Below the pieces are notes generated by a model. That model was not told the origin of the DNA, did not search any database, and was given only the letters and a program-made list of their open reading frames with translations. 64,000 nucleotides of DNA from PALSA-607 sp036501485. GTDB taxonomy: Bacteria > Actinomycetota > Actinomycetes > Acidothermales > Acidothermaceae. Position 1 is the first letter of the stretch. Each line of letters opens with the position of its first letter. Shown piece by piece: positions 43,676 to 52,762 of this stretch. The DNA lies in assembly GCA_036501485.1 (NCBI GenBank), contig DASYAG010000056.1, positions 1-64,000 on the forward strand, written 5' to 3'. Position numbers and translations under genes: made by a program.

Positions 43676-44146
43676 CTATTTCTGCGCTGTCTCCGTCCCA
43701 CAGATCTGGGCGTGGATCTGCGTCGCAAGCCGCGAGACCACCTCGGTCAGCGCCGTATTGGCCTCGATCAACTCTTGCAGGCGAGCCGTGTTCCCGAGGG
43801 TGTGCAACGCGACTTCGCTGCTGATCGAGTCGGCCCGCTTCGCCGAGATCAGCAGGATCGCCCCCTGGAGGCCGGCGATCATCGAGAGGAAGAGGTTCAG
43901 CAGGATGAACGGGTAGGGGTCGAAGCCGTGGTTGCCGTTGAACCCAGCCCAGATCGCCATGAAGCCGAGGAAGGCAAAGACGAACGGCCACGAACCCATG
44001 CCGTTGCGAACTATGTCGGCCGCTCGTTCGCCACTGGTCAGTCGGTCGCCGGACCGCACGCCCGGATGCCGGCGCCACGGATTTCGACGACGTGCGGCGG
44101 CGTCTGTGTCTGATAGTTGGCTTGGCGAAGCTTCGGTGATCGTCAT
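43676..44146 (-). CDS. DUF1003 membrane protein
   Basis: A 156-aa protein with two membrane helices (FVFAFLGFMAIWAGFNG and FILLNLFLSMIAGLQGAILLISA) separated by the conserved HGFDPYPF loop and followed by the RADSISSEVALHTLGNT segment, the family signature 'D..a..DyevN...' being modified here. The N-terminal 40 residues are charged. DUF1003 proteins are of unknown function. The next gene in the same direction is 62 bases upstream and no partner is evident. Start ATG at 44146 taken as the only sensible one. Confidence 0.8.
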   Translation of the reverse strand: MTITEASPSQLSDTDAAARRRNPWRRHPGVRSGDRLTSGERAADIVRNGMGSWPFVFAFLGFMAIWAGFNGNHGFDPYPFILLNLFLSMIAGLQGAILLISAKRADSISSEVALHTLGNTARLQELIEANTALTEVVSRLATQIHAQICGTETAQK

Positions 44147-44208
44147 GCATCAACGGTACGCGCGAGTGCCACGAAGGGTCTGTCGTCAGAGGCAGCGTGG
44201 GTCTGTTG

Positions 44209-45384
44209 TCAGATGCAGCGTGGCCCAACGCCTGCATGCACGATCGTGGCCGCATTTGGGATAGCGAGCACCCGATGGACGTCGGTTGGGTAGTCGGTGC
44301 GATAGAGGGTGCAGGTCGGTACGCCTAACACTAGGAACGCGGCGGTATCGGCGGCGATACCCGCGGGCGCCTCCCAGGGGAGGTTGTGGCCGAGGTCGGT
44401 CTGCTCGCCCGAGTCTGTCGGTGGCAACACGCCGTACTGCTTCCACCAGAACGGCGTGCCGTGACTGGCAGCGACGTCGAGGGAGCCGATCAACTGCTGC
44501 TCGGCGGCCGGTGAGAAGACGTCGTCCTGTGTCGCGTAGAGCACCAGGGTTGGCACGCCGAGGTGCTGCAGTCGCGCGGTGTTGTCGGCGACTACGAGGT
44601 CGTCGACTGTGCCGATCCAGGTGCCGACTTGGACAGTCTGCGCGTCGGCCTGGAGCTCGGTTAACAGATTTGGCGGCGCTACGGACGAGGTCTCGTACTC
44701 GTCGTCGATGAACTGGGTGAAGTCGGGAACGGCCACGCCAGGGTTGAGGCCGTAGACGCCGGTGGGCCATGTGTAGCCGGCCGCGGTGAAGTCCTGCTGC
44801 CACTCGCCCTGGACGACTTCGCTCTGGACACCCTCGACGAGCGGCTGCGCACCGTTGGTTGCGGTCGACACGAGGATGAGTCGCGAGACGCGGTTCGGGT
44901 GGTCGAGTGCGATCTCCTGCGCGACGAGTGTGCCCACGGAGTGGCCCAGGATCGACGCGCGTGCGACGTGCTCGGCGTCGAGGAACGCGACGACGTCGTT
45001 GGCGTCGTCAATCGGGCGGAAGCAGTTGTCGGGGTTCGGTGCGCACCTTGCGGCGGGCGGTTGCGTCGTCTCGCCCTGGCCTAGCAGGTCGGGGATGAGG
45101 AATCGTGCCCACGGCATGAGCCGCTGCAGTTGGGGGACGACGAGTGACCAGCTCTGCACGTCGTCGGCGAACCCGTGCAGGAGCAGGGTGACCGGACCGT
45201 CCGCGGGTCCGACGTCGAGGTAGCGCATCGTGATGCCGGTGGGCAGCGACACGCTGCACAGCGGTCCGTTGAAGCTCGCACATCGGTTCGCCGCCGACTG
45301 GGGCTGCTGCGCTACTGCGGGGGTGGCGAGGAGCCCTGTGCTCGCGATCGCCACGATCGCGGCCATGACACGGAAACGTCGCAT
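44209..45384 (-). CDS. Secreted alpha/beta hydrolase
   Basis: A 391-aa exported hydrolase. The signal peptide ends at AVAQ (residues about 20-26: LLATPAVAQQPQ). The fold follows: oxyanion region LLHGFADDVQSWSLVVPQL, nucleophile elbow ILGHSVGTLVAQEIALDHP with Ser in GHSVG, acid VLYATQDDVFSP and His in TDLGHNLPWEAPAG. Cys residues (GPLC, RCAP, NCFRP) could form disulfides outside. The reaction is probably ester or amide hydrolysis; substrate unknown. The divergent LuxR-type gene at 45536 may control it. Confidence 0.87.
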   Translation of the reverse strand: MRRFRVMAAIVAIASTGLLATPAVAQQPQSAANRCASFNGPLCSVSLPTGITMRYLDVGPADGPVTLLLHGFADDVQSWSLVVPQLQRLMPWARFLIPDLLGQGETTQPPAARCAPNPDNCFRPIDDANDVVAFLDAEHVARASILGHSVGTLVAQEIALDHPNRVSRLILVSTATNGAQPLVEGVQSEVVQGEWQQDFTAAGYTWPTGVYGLNPGVAVPDFTQFIDDEYETSSVAPPNLLTELQADAQTVQVGTWIGTVDDLVVADNTARLQHLGVPTLVLYATQDDVFSPAAEQQLIGSLDVAASHGTPFWWKQYGVLPPTDSGEQTDLGHNLPWEAPAGIAADTAAFLVLGVPTCTLYRTDYPTDVHRVLAIPNAATIVHAGVGPRCI

Positions 45385-45535
45385 GCCGTGAAGCTAGCGA
45401 CGCGGTGGGTGGGCCGCGATAGGGAAAACCCAACATCGCGAGCCTTGCAGCAGCCGCACCCGAATCTGCGTCTTGCATTTACAGGGCATATCTCGATCAC
45501 CGACACTGGTGACCACGCCTGACGGGAGGGGCGTC

Positions 45536-46297
45536 ATGCACGTACGCGAGTCTGATCACCTGCGCGGCTTACTCCTGCTCGACAGGGCCGCCGCGAGTAG
45601 CACACGAGCGGAGCTCGTTGCGAATGTGCTACCGGTGCTGCAAACGATGTTCCACGCTGACGAGACGAGCCACAGCGAGGTCGTGACCCGCACCGGACGC
45701 ATTGCTTCGTGCGTGGGTTACCCGACAGCTAGCACTGCCGTGCCCGGTGCTCTTCGCGCTTACGAATCGCGGCCGCTCGAACACCCGTGGGTCGCTCACG
45801 TGACTCGTCGTCGTCCGGCGTGCACCGTTAGATTGACCGACCTCTGCTCGAGCGCGGACTTGCGTCGATCGGCCTTCTACCAGGACTTCTTCCGCCCACG
45901 CCGTATCGAGTACGCCGACTACCAAACCGTGTCTACGTCCGGTGGGCGAACCGTCGGGTTCGGGGTGTGCCGCAAGGATCGCGACTTCACCGCCGACGAG
46001 CACGACCTGTTCGAGCATCTCCGCCGGCCGCTCGCTGGTATCTGGCAACTGGTAGCGCGCGTCGAGGCGATCGAGGCCGCGTGCGCTACGACGTCCATCC
46101 AAGTGACCGGAGAATCCCTCACGCCAACGGAACGGCGGGTGTCCGATCTCGTTTTGCGTGGCTGGCGCACAGTCACTATTGCGCAGGCACTTGGGGTGTC
46201 GACCAAGGCCGTCGAACAGCACTTGACCCGCATCTATCGGAAGGCTGACGTCAGCTCACGACCGGAGTACATCCTGCGGGCGCTCGAACTCCGGTAA
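45536..46297 (+). CDS. LuxR-type regulator
   Basis: A 253-aa regulator. The C-terminal 60 residues form a LuxR helix-turn-helix: LTPTERRVSDLVLRGWRTVTIAQALGVSTKAVEQHLTRIYRKADVSSRPEY. The N-terminal 180 residues have no known domain; a segment like DLCSSADLRRSAFYQDFFRPRRIEY resembles the sensor region of other orphan LuxR proteins. ATG at 45536 is chosen because GGGAGGGG lies just upstream; the frame is open 21 codons earlier. It is divergent from the secreted hydrolase, with a 152-base gap, so local regulation is plausible. Confidence 0.85.
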   Translation: MHVRESDHLRGLLLLDRAAASSTRAELVANVLPVLQTMFHADETSHSEVVTRTGRIASCVGYPTASTAVPGALRAYESRPLEHPWVAHVTRRRPACTVRLTDLCSSADLRRSAFYQDFFRPRRIEYADYQTVSTSGGRTVGFGVCRKDRDFTADEHDLFEHLRRPLAGIWQLVARVEAIEAACATTSIQVTGESLTPTERRVSDLVLRGWRTVTIAQALGVSTKAVEQHLTRIYRKADVSSRPEYILRALELR

Positions 46298-46310
46298 CGA
46301 GAGCGGTGAC

Positions 46311-47873
46311 CTACGACTTCGTTGCGGGTGTTGGCACGATGATCGCCGGTCCGCCGGTGAAGTTGCCGGACGGCGGGGCTGGCGGGACGGCGACAGTTCC
46401 CGAGTTCGCAGATGCGCCGCCGCCTGATCCTTCGAAGCCGGCTGACGTTGACGCCGCTGGTGCGCCGACCGGCGGGATCGGCGTCTGGTCGCCGAGGAAC
46501 GAGGGGTCGATCGCGACAACGGTCAGCGGATCGGTCGAGCCCTCGACAGTGAAGAACCACGTCGGTACCAAGATGTTCGTGCCGCCACTCGTCGATCCGT
46601 CAGCAGCAGTCGTCGCGCCGCTCGCGTTGTACTCGACCTGCAATCCGATGACCGCGCCGGTCACCTTCTGTGGCTTCGGCGTTGGGCATGGATACGACGA
46701 CTCGACCGGCGGCACAGCGACAGGACCGACGCTGCCGACAGCCGGGCCGCTCACCGGCACGGGCGGCGGTGACGCGACCAGCACAGTGTTCGGCGATGCC
46801 GACGCGGCGGGGTTCAGCGGGAACTTCGTGTTCGGTCCGCTAGCCACTGGAGCGGGCACCGCCGATGCACTCGGTGCGAGCGGCTCCCTGTCCGGTCCAC
46901 TCGCCACCGGAACCGGAAGCACCGGTCCGCCCCGAAGCGGTCCGCAATACATCGCAATCGCGGGCACCGGCCGATCGGCGAGCGACTTGAACGCGGCCGC
47001 AGCTGTCTGCAACGGGTAATCGTCGCCAGCCTTTGGTGCCACAAGACGACCGGTCGCGGCGCGAATTCCTTGCGCATCGACGTCCACATCGGTTTCGATT
47101 CCTTGCGTCGGCATGCCGTCAATCTGCGGCGAAACCGAGAGAGTTGATGCTGGCGACGATTGGTTGAACTGCTCGTCACCGGTGACGCCGAGCGTCGATA
47201 AAAGGCTGGCAGCGGCGGTCTTTGTCGCTGTCTCGTCGGGTCCCTGCACGGGAGTGACCGGAGTCGCAGGCGTCGCAGAGATTGCGGTGCCGGGCGACGC
47301 AACTGGCGGCACTGGCGCGGAGGTTGCGCACGCGAATCCGGTGCTTACGCCGTCGCCGTTGTCGATGTCGGTCTGGTAAGCGGGGCAGTCGAGCGCGTCG
47401 GCGCGAGCGTACGACCACTGCTGGTCTTCGTCGTCGCGCACGCGCAACTCACCGCCGGATGTTTTGAGATCCCAGCCGTGCGAGTGGCGGGTCGGAGTGC
47501 CAGTGAGCCCGAACGCCGCCGCGAGCTTCATGACGTCGGCCTCACTTGCTTTGCCCGACTGCCACGTATAGATCGGTGCGTGGGTGGGCGTTGTTGGCAG
47601 CGTGCCGGCGACGACGTAGCCGCCGAATCCAGCGAATCCGCCGACCGGCTGTGGGGCGACGGCACCAGGTGCGACGCCGGCCGCGGCGATCATCGGTGCG
47701 TCGGCGGCACCCGCGGAGGACCCGGTGCCGATCAGCAACTTGGGCGGCTTGCCACCTGACCCGGCGGCCGAATTCTTGCTCGCGCAGCCGGCGAGCAGCA
47801 CGCCTGCGGTCACGATGGCCAACACGGCAGTGCCGCTAAACGCTGACTTCTTGGACGCCGATGTGCCGGGCAT
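46311..47873 (-). CDS. Pro/Ala-rich lipoprotein of unknown function
   Basis: A 520-aa exported protein. The ATG at 47873 is set by a near-perfect ribosome site GGAGGAA 9 bases upstream; the longer frame is rejected. The signal peptide ends with lipobox LLAGC (about residue 30). The middle is probably a substrate or ligand domain (for example DLKTSGGELRVRDDEDQQWSYARAD; FNQSSPASTLSVSPQIDGMPTQGIETDVDVDAQGIRAATGRLV), followed by a Pro/Val/Ser/Ala linker with imperfect repeats around PVPVASGP and APVASGP, then a beta-rich C-terminus. The 'W..DAxGxIxxAxGxL' pattern recalls proteins of sigma-factor-regulated envelope systems, but I cannot assign a family. Confidence 0.7.
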   Translation of the reverse strand: MPGTSASKKSAFSGTAVLAIVTAGVLLAGCASKNSAAGSGGKPPKLLIGTGSSAGAADAPMIAAAGVAPGAVAPQPVGGFAGFGGYVVAGTLPTTPTHAPIYTWQSGKASEADVMKLAAAFGLTGTPTRHSHGWDLKTSGGELRVRDDEDQQWSYARADALDCPAYQTDIDNGDGVSTGFACATSAPVPPVASPGTAISATPATPVTPVQGPDETATKTAAASLLSTLGVTGDEQFNQSSPASTLSVSPQIDGMPTQGIETDVDVDAQGIRAATGRLVAPKAGDDYPLQTAAAAFKSLADRPVPAIAMYCGPLRGGPVLPVPVASGPDREPLAPSASAVPAPVASGPNTKFPLNPAASASPNTVLVASPPPVPVSGPAVGSVGPVAVPPVESSYPCPTPKPQKVTGAVIGLQVEYNASGATTAADGSTSGGTNILVPTWFFTVEGSTDPLTVVAIDPSFLGDQTPIPPVGAPAASTSAGFEGSGGGASANSGTVAVPPAPPSGNFTGGPAIIVPTPATKS

Positions 47874-47958
47874 TTGTGATTCCTCCAGGTGCGAACCCGC
47901 GAACTGTCGGGGGTTCGACGCCACCAAGCCAACCACGGTTCCACCTATTCATCGGCGG

Positions 47959-48813
47959 TCAGCGCGGCGTTCCGAACACCCGCGCCATCATCCGATCGAA
48001 AACCCGGGCCGGCAGGATCGTGTGCAGCGCAACCAGCGGCTTGGCTCCAGGCCCGAGTAAGTAGCGCACCCTCGGTCGGCGCGCGGTCGCGGCGCGAGTG
48101 ACGGCTTTCGCAATGCGATCAGGGGACGACGAGGGGCGCGGCTTGCGATCCACCGAACGCAGCATCCTCGCCACTCCGGGCGCCTGATCGGCGTACGCAG
48201 TGCTCGCCGATGCGGTGATCAGGCCGTCGGCGGCGATCGCGCCCCACTCGGTGTTCATGCCGCCGGGCTCGATCAACACGACGTGGATGCCGAACGGACT
48301 CACCTCGAGCCGCAGCGAGTCGCTCATGCCTTCGACCGCGAATTTCGTTGCGTGGTACCAACTTCCGAGCGGTTCGTAGATGCGGCCACCCATCGACGAC
48401 ATGTTGATGATGCGACCGCTCTTTTGCTTGCGCATATGGGGGAGTGCGAGCTGGGTCATGCGCGCGAGACCGAAGACGTTGACGTCGAACTGTCGCCGTC
48501 CTTCCGCATTAGGCACGTCTTCGAGCGCGCCGAACGCTCCGTAGCCGGCGTTGTTCACCAGGACGTCGATGCGTCCGGTCTCAGCGATAACGCGGTCGAC
48601 GATGCTGACCATCGAGGCGTCGTCCGTGACGTCGAGGTCGACTACGTGGATGTCGGCGTCGGCGAGGTCTTTCATCTTCTCGACGCGTCGGGCGCCGGCA
48701 TAGACGGTGAACCCGGCGTCCTTCAGTCGCAAGGTCGTCGCGTGCCCAATGCCCGACGATGCTCCCGTCACGATCGCGACCTGCGTGGTCATGGCACTCA
48801 TTCCCATAGTCAT
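47959..48813 (-). CDS. SDR-family oxidoreductase
   Basis: A 284-aa (or 277-aa) short-chain dehydrogenase. Motifs: AIVTGASSGIGHAT (nucleotide), YAGARRVEKMKDL, VNNAGYGAFGALEDVP, INMSSMGGRIYEPLGSWYHATKFAVEGMSDSLRLE with Ser, Tyr and Lys. NADP preference is suggested by Arg after strand 2 (GARR). The frame starts at ATG 48813; ATG 48792 (MTTQVAIVTG) gives the usual start and may be the real one. The C-terminal part (RPRVRYLLGPGAKPL...RVFDRMMARVFG) is typical of the SDR subgroup found next to TetR regulators. It is divergent from tetR with two shared operators. Confidence 0.9.
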   Translation of the reverse strand: MTMGMSAMTTQVAIVTGASSGIGHATTLRLKDAGFTVYAGARRVEKMKDLADADIHVVDLDVTDDASMVSIVDRVIAETGRIDVLVNNAGYGAFGALEDVPNAEGRRQFDVNVFGLARMTQLALPHMRKQKSGRIINMSSMGGRIYEPLGSWYHATKFAVEGMSDSLRLEVSPFGIHVVLIEPGGMNTEWGAIAADGLITASASTAYADQAPGVARMLRSVDRKPRPSSSPDRIAKAVTRAATARRPRVRYLLGPGAKPLVALHTILPARVFDRMMARVFGTPR

Positions 48814-48815
48814 CT

Positions 48816-48872
48816 AACTGGTTGGTTGGAATCTAGCAGAGCCGGTCCTGAAGTTGTCAACTGGTTGGTTGG
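48816..48872. promoter_or_regulatory. Two TetR-type operators in the SDR/tetR intergenic region
   Basis: AACTGGTTGGTTGG occurs exactly twice, at 48816-48829 and 48859-48872. The core is a small inverted repeat (CAAC, TG, GTTG; the first copy has TAAC). The two copies are 43 bases apart, about four helical turns, so they face the same side of the DNA. The first abuts the SDR start and the second lies about 20 bases before tetR, so one repressor could control both divergent genes. A weak -10 (TACACT, 48881-48886) precedes tetR. Confidence 0.65.
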
Positions 48873-48893
48873 TTCGCTCGTACACTGCTGGCC

Positions 48894-49421
48894 ATGCCTC
48901 GCGACTCCGCGGCCACGAAGGCCCGCATCCTTAAGGCGGCAACTGCTGAATTCGCCGAGCGTGGGTTGGCGGGTGCTCGAGTCGATCGGGTCGCGGCGAG
49001 CGCCGGCGCCAACAAGCAGCTGATCTACGCGTACTTCGGCAGCAAGGAAGGTCTCTTCGACGCGACGCTCGAAGCCAACCTCGAGACATTGCTGGACGGC
49101 GTCCCGTTCGATGCTGCAGACCTACCGGGTTATGCGCGGCGGCTGTTCGATTTCAACGTCGAGCATCCTGAGCTTGCGCGCCTCGCGCGATGGCACAGCC
49201 TGGAACGTCCGGGCGTCTTCATGCAGCTGCCCGTCACAGGAGCGTCGCTCGGCAGAAAGATCGCCAAGCTCAAGGCCGCCCAACAAAAAGGAAGCATCGA
49301 CGACACCCTGCCGCCTGCCCAGCTGCTGCTGATGTTGCTCGCGATCATTCACGCGGACAACGCGGACCGTGAGACGGTCGCGCACGCCGTCCAGCAACTG
49401 ATTTCCAGCCGAGCGTTGTAG
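48894..49421 (+). CDS. TetR-family repressor
   Basis: A 175-aa regulator. The N-terminal helix-turn-helix is ATKARILKAATAEFAERGLAGARVDRVAASAGANKQLIYAYFGSKEGLFDATLEANL, the standard TetR pattern. The ligand domain (residues 60-175) is short and helical. It is divergent from the SDR gene and probably represses it and itself through the paired AACTGGTTGGTTGG sites. The start has no strong ribosome site and may be nearly leaderless. It converges on the sedolisin gene, with a long hairpin between. Confidence 0.92.
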   Translation: MPRDSAATKARILKAATAEFAERGLAGARVDRVAASAGANKQLIYAYFGSKEGLFDATLEANLETLLDGVPFDAADLPGYARRLFDFNVEHPELARLARWHSLERPGVFMQLPVTGASLGRKIAKLKAAQQKGSIDDTLPPAQLLLMLLAIIHADNADRETVAHAVQQLISSRAL

Positions 49422-49482
49422 CCAGACGCGCGTTCTTGCGCGCGCTGAGCATCAACGGTCGTGAAAAAGGATCGGCCGCCCC

Positions 49483-49540
49483 CACGGTTCTTGCAGACAA
49501 ACGCACTCGGGGCAGAGAGGCGAGTGCTGCAAGAACCGTG
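49483..49540. terminator. Nested inverted repeat between convergent tetR and peptidase genes
   Basis: CACGGTTCTTGCAG (49483-49496) pairs perfectly with CTGCAAGAACCGTG (49527-49540). Inside it GCACTCG (49503-49509) pairs with CGAGTGC (49521-49527), sharing one base with the outer arm, so the two stems stack with a six-base bulge on one side. It sits midway between convergent stops and is the best candidate for a bidirectional terminator. Confidence 0.7.
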
Positions 49541-49560
49541 AAGCGGCGACCTTGTGTTAC

Positions 49561-51642
49561 TTACTTCGCGAAGTCCTTCGCTAGCTGCGTCAGGTTCGGA
49601 ACGCCGAGACCTGTCGCCGGGTTCCAGGTCGCGCCCTGCTTACCCGTGTAGTACTCGTTGTTGTTGCTGAAGACACCCGGCAGAGCGGTGTTGACACCCT
49701 TCAGACTCGTCTGGAACAGGTACTGCTTGCCGGAGAACACGGTGGTGTCGTTCAGCGGCGTGAACGGCGAACCCCCGCCGTTAGCCCACTGGTAGATCTT
49801 CGGGTTCCAGAAACCGACCCGGTGGCCGACGTAGCTGTCGATCACCGCCGTCGTCCCGTTGAGCTGCGGTGACACGAAGCTGGTTCCGCCGTACTGCTCG
49901 AAACCACCGTCAGCCGCGAACAACGTCGGGTCGTAGTCGGCGTAGCCGGTCTGCGGGTCGGCGTTCGTCGACACGTCAGGCTCGCCACGACCGGTGTTCT
50001 GGTGACCGCTCTGCAACGACGGGTTCGGGGTGAAGTTGACGTCGGTCGGTTCCGTCAGGCCAGGAGCAACCTGCTGGAAGTCGGTGCCAGTGAAGTACTG
50101 CCGATCGTTGAAGCCGGAAATGCCGTTCTGGTAGCTCGGCCGCGGTTCAAGGACGCTGTAGCCACCGCCGTCGCCGACGATCAGAGTCTTCGCCGCAGTG
50201 GCTTGGTCCGGGAATCCGAGTGCCTGCCACAGATCCGCCAGGTAGTCCCAGCTCCAGGCCCGCTCGGCCGGGATGTTCGCCGACTCGGTGCTGGTGAGGT
50301 TGCCGTTGGAGTCGAGGACTCCGTAGGTCTGCAACCCGGCCGGGGTGGTGCCACCTGCTGAGGTTGTGTACGGGCTGTCCGCACCGTTGTCGACGGCGAG
50401 GTTGGTGCTGCCGACGTCGTCAAGGGCGTCGTACGCACCGGAGTCACCAGACGAGCTGAAGTTCGACGTGCCCTGCGCGCCGAGTTCGGCGAGCACCTGG
50501 TCGGTTGACGCAACGTACGCAGGAGTTTCGGTGCCCTGCAGAACTGTCTGCTGGATGTAGGTCTCCGACTCGCCCCAGCTGATCGAGAGCGTGTCGTTCA
50601 TGTTGTCCGACGCCGCGGTGTAATACGCGTCCGCGTAGCCGGGGTCGCTGTTTGGCGCTTCGTACAGCCGAACGTTCGCGCCAGGCGCGATCGCACCGGA
50701 CTGCTCGACGTCCAGGTCAGATTCGTCTGAACCGGCGACCACGCTCGGGCCGGGAGAACCACCGTCGATCGGGATGATCTTCAAGCGGCTCGCAGGCACG
50801 TTCAGTCCGAGGACGTTGTTCCAGAACTTGACCGGCGTCGTTGGGTCGATGGCCGCGAACGTGACGATGCCGATCGTCTCGCCTTGGCCCTTCGCGCCGC
50901 CGTTCTCGATCGGCTTCAGGTTGTAGTTCTTGACGAAGTCAGCGGGGGTCATCATTCCCGCCGGGACGCCGGTGCCAGCCGAAGGTGTGACGTTGACCTT
51001 GTGCCCGGTGGCGGTCTTCGCGTTCGACACGAATGGCGAGTAGTTGGTCAGGCCGAGGATGGCCAGGATCGGGCCGGCGAACTGCGACGGTAGCCGCGGG
51101 TTGGTGATGCTGCCGAACACGGTCTGGGTCTTGAAACCGCCGTGGATGCCGGGGGCCTTGATCCGGAAGTTCTTCAGCGAGACGCCGAGCGCCTTGTTGA
51201 ACTCGCCGGCGGTGCCGGTCGCCTGGATGTCGAGGCGGTCGGCGAGGGCGTTCGTCTTGATGCCGTAGGCCTTGAGGTAGAGCTCGAGGGCCGCGATCTC
51301 CAGCGGCGACTGGCCGTACTGGTTAGCGAACTGCTGCGTGGTCAGGTAGGGGCCTGTCCAGCCGTTCGCGACCCTGCTTTCGAGCTGACTGAGGCCAGGG
51401 GAGCGCAGGATGATCGAGATCTGCACCGGGGTGTTCGGGTCGGTGGTGCCCAGCGGCGTACCGGCAGCCAGCGGGGCAACGTTCGATTGGGCAACGCTCA
51501 CGGTCGGAGTCGTCGAGTTCGACGACGCGGCGCTCGCGGTCGCGCCCTGGGCAGCTATGAGAGCTCCTGCCACACCGACGCTGAGTGCACCTGCAATCAC
51601 CCGCCTCTTGGTGAAGCGAACGATCGGATGTGCGTTGGGCAT
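49561..51642 (-). CDS. Secreted sedolisin (S53) serine-carboxyl peptidase
   Basis: A 693-aa acid-type peptidase. The signal peptide (VIAGALSVGVAGALIAAQGATA) is followed by a pro-kumamolisin prodomain to about residue 210 (SILRSPGLSQLESRV; TTQQFANQYGQ). In the catalytic domain the sequence SDESDLDVEQ supplies Glu and Asp four apart, as in ExxxD of kumamolisin. FSSSGDSGAYD is the usual SGDSG-like oxyanion region, and GGTSFVSPQLNG is the G-T-S motif with the catalytic Ser. ATG at 51642 follows GGAGGGA. It would digest proteins outside the cell, after autocatalytic removal of the prodomain. Confidence 0.93.
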   Translation of the reverse strand: MPNAHPIVRFTKRRVIAGALSVGVAGALIAAQGATASAASSNSTTPTVSVAQSNVAPLAAGTPLGTTDPNTPVQISIILRSPGLSQLESRVANGWTGPYLTTQQFANQYGQSPLEIAALELYLKAYGIKTNALADRLDIQATGTAGEFNKALGVSLKNFRIKAPGIHGGFKTQTVFGSITNPRLPSQFAGPILAILGLTNYSPFVSNAKTATGHKVNVTPSAGTGVPAGMMTPADFVKNYNLKPIENGGAKGQGETIGIVTFAAIDPTTPVKFWNNVLGLNVPASRLKIIPIDGGSPGPSVVAGSDESDLDVEQSGAIAPGANVRLYEAPNSDPGYADAYYTAASDNMNDTLSISWGESETYIQQTVLQGTETPAYVASTDQVLAELGAQGTSNFSSSGDSGAYDALDDVGSTNLAVDNGADSPYTTSAGGTTPAGLQTYGVLDSNGNLTSTESANIPAERAWSWDYLADLWQALGFPDQATAAKTLIVGDGGGYSVLEPRPSYQNGISGFNDRQYFTGTDFQQVAPGLTEPTDVNFTPNPSLQSGHQNTGRGEPDVSTNADPQTGYADYDPTLFAADGGFEQYGGTSFVSPQLNGTTAVIDSYVGHRVGFWNPKIYQWANGGGSPFTPLNDTTVFSGKQYLFQTSLKGVNTALPGVFSNNNEYYTGKQGATWNPATGLGVPNLTQLAKDFAK

Positions 51643-51786
51643 GGGTTGGTCCCTCCGTGTTTTGGCGCGCCAGGCCTGTAGGCCGGGCGAGCGGCTTGTC
51701 TCCCCACGGCAACCTAACTAGCCCGAATGCCGATGGGTACCCCCCAAGTGGATGACGTCCGTTTTGGCGCCTGGATTACGCCGATG

Positions 51787-52656
51787 TCACTTGGCGGTGG
51801 CGTGGAACATGGCGGCCATGTCCTTGTCTCCGTGCCCTTTTTGCACGGTGCGCTCAAGCTTTTGCTGGACGGCGGTGATGAGGTCTTGATCGATATCTGC
51901 GGCCTGTGAGGCGTCGAGGATGAGTTTGATGTCCTTGTAGGCGCCATCCGTAGGGAAGGACGGCGCGAAGTTGCGGTCGATCGTCGCCTGGCCCTTCATT
52001 TGGAGGAAGGGGTTGTCGGTCGCCGAGCCCTTGATCGTTTCAAGGAAGAGCTGCGGGTCGAGGCCGAGACCCTCTGCGAGCGCAATCGCTTCCGCAATGG
52101 CGGCACTGACTGCGAGGACCCAGCTGTTGACGACGAGCTTGAGCTTCGACGCTTCTCCTACGTTGTCGAGCCAGATCGTTCGTGCGCCGATGGCGTCGAA
52201 GACCGGTTGGCACTTGGGTTCGAGGTGGCGGTTTCCGGCGGCGAGGACCGTGAGCTTGCCGTCCTCGGCCGGCTTCTTGGTGCCGATGAGGGGCGCGTCT
52301 ATGTAGTTGATACCTCTGGCTTTGGCGAGGTCGGCGAGACGTTCGGTCGCTTCGATGCCGACCGTGGAGCACTGCAGCCAGATGGCGTCCTTGCCCATCG
52401 CTTCTAGTGCTCCGCCGTCGACCATGGTCTGCTCGACGGCTGCGCCGTCGATGAGGATCGTCATGACGAAGTCGGCGTCTCTGGCAGCGTCGGCAGGGGT
52501 GTCGGCAACGGTGATCCCATCAGCCTCAAGGGCTGCGGCTTTGTCTGGGTTGCGGTTCCAGGCTCGGACCGCGAAGCCGGCCTTCTGCAGGTTCCGCACG
52601 ACAGGCGCGCCCATGATCCCAGTGCCAAGCACGCCGATGGTCGGTTGCGTAGTCAC
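51787..52656 (-). CDS. NAD(P)-dependent beta-hydroxyacid dehydrogenase
   Basis: A 289-aa enzyme of the 6-phosphogluconate/3-hydroxyisobutyrate dehydrogenase superfamily. The nucleotide site is IGVLGTGIMGAPVVRNL, the substrate segment is APLIGTKKPAEDGKLTVLAAG (matching 'DAPVSGG..gA..G.LtimvgG'), and the catalytic lysine region is GEASKLKLVVNSWVL (family GxGxxxKxxxN). GTG at 52656 is chosen because GGGAG lies 5 bases upstream and the N-terminus then fits. Probable reaction: reversible reduction of a small semialdehyde such as tartronate semialdehyde or succinate semialdehyde. Confidence 0.9.
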   Translation of the reverse strand: MTTQPTIGVLGTGIMGAPVVRNLQKAGFAVRAWNRNPDKAAALEADGITVADTPADAARDADFVMTILIDGAAVEQTMVDGGALEAMGKDAIWLQCSTVGIEATERLADLAKARGINYIDAPLIGTKKPAEDGKLTVLAAGNRHLEPKCQPVFDAIGARTIWLDNVGEASKLKLVVNSWVLAVSAAIAEAIALAEGLGLDPQLFLETIKGSATDNPFLQMKGQATIDRNFAPSFPTDGAYKDIKLILDASQAADIDQDLITAVQQKLERTVQKGHGDKDMAAMFHATAK

Positions 52657-52762
52657 GTGTCTCCCGTTCGGTTGGTCAGACGCGGCCATTCCCCGGATGC
52701 GGCTGCCCTATGTCTATCGCGAGGGAGCCTCGGGGCCGCGGGCGGCTAAAGTCTGTTCCCAC

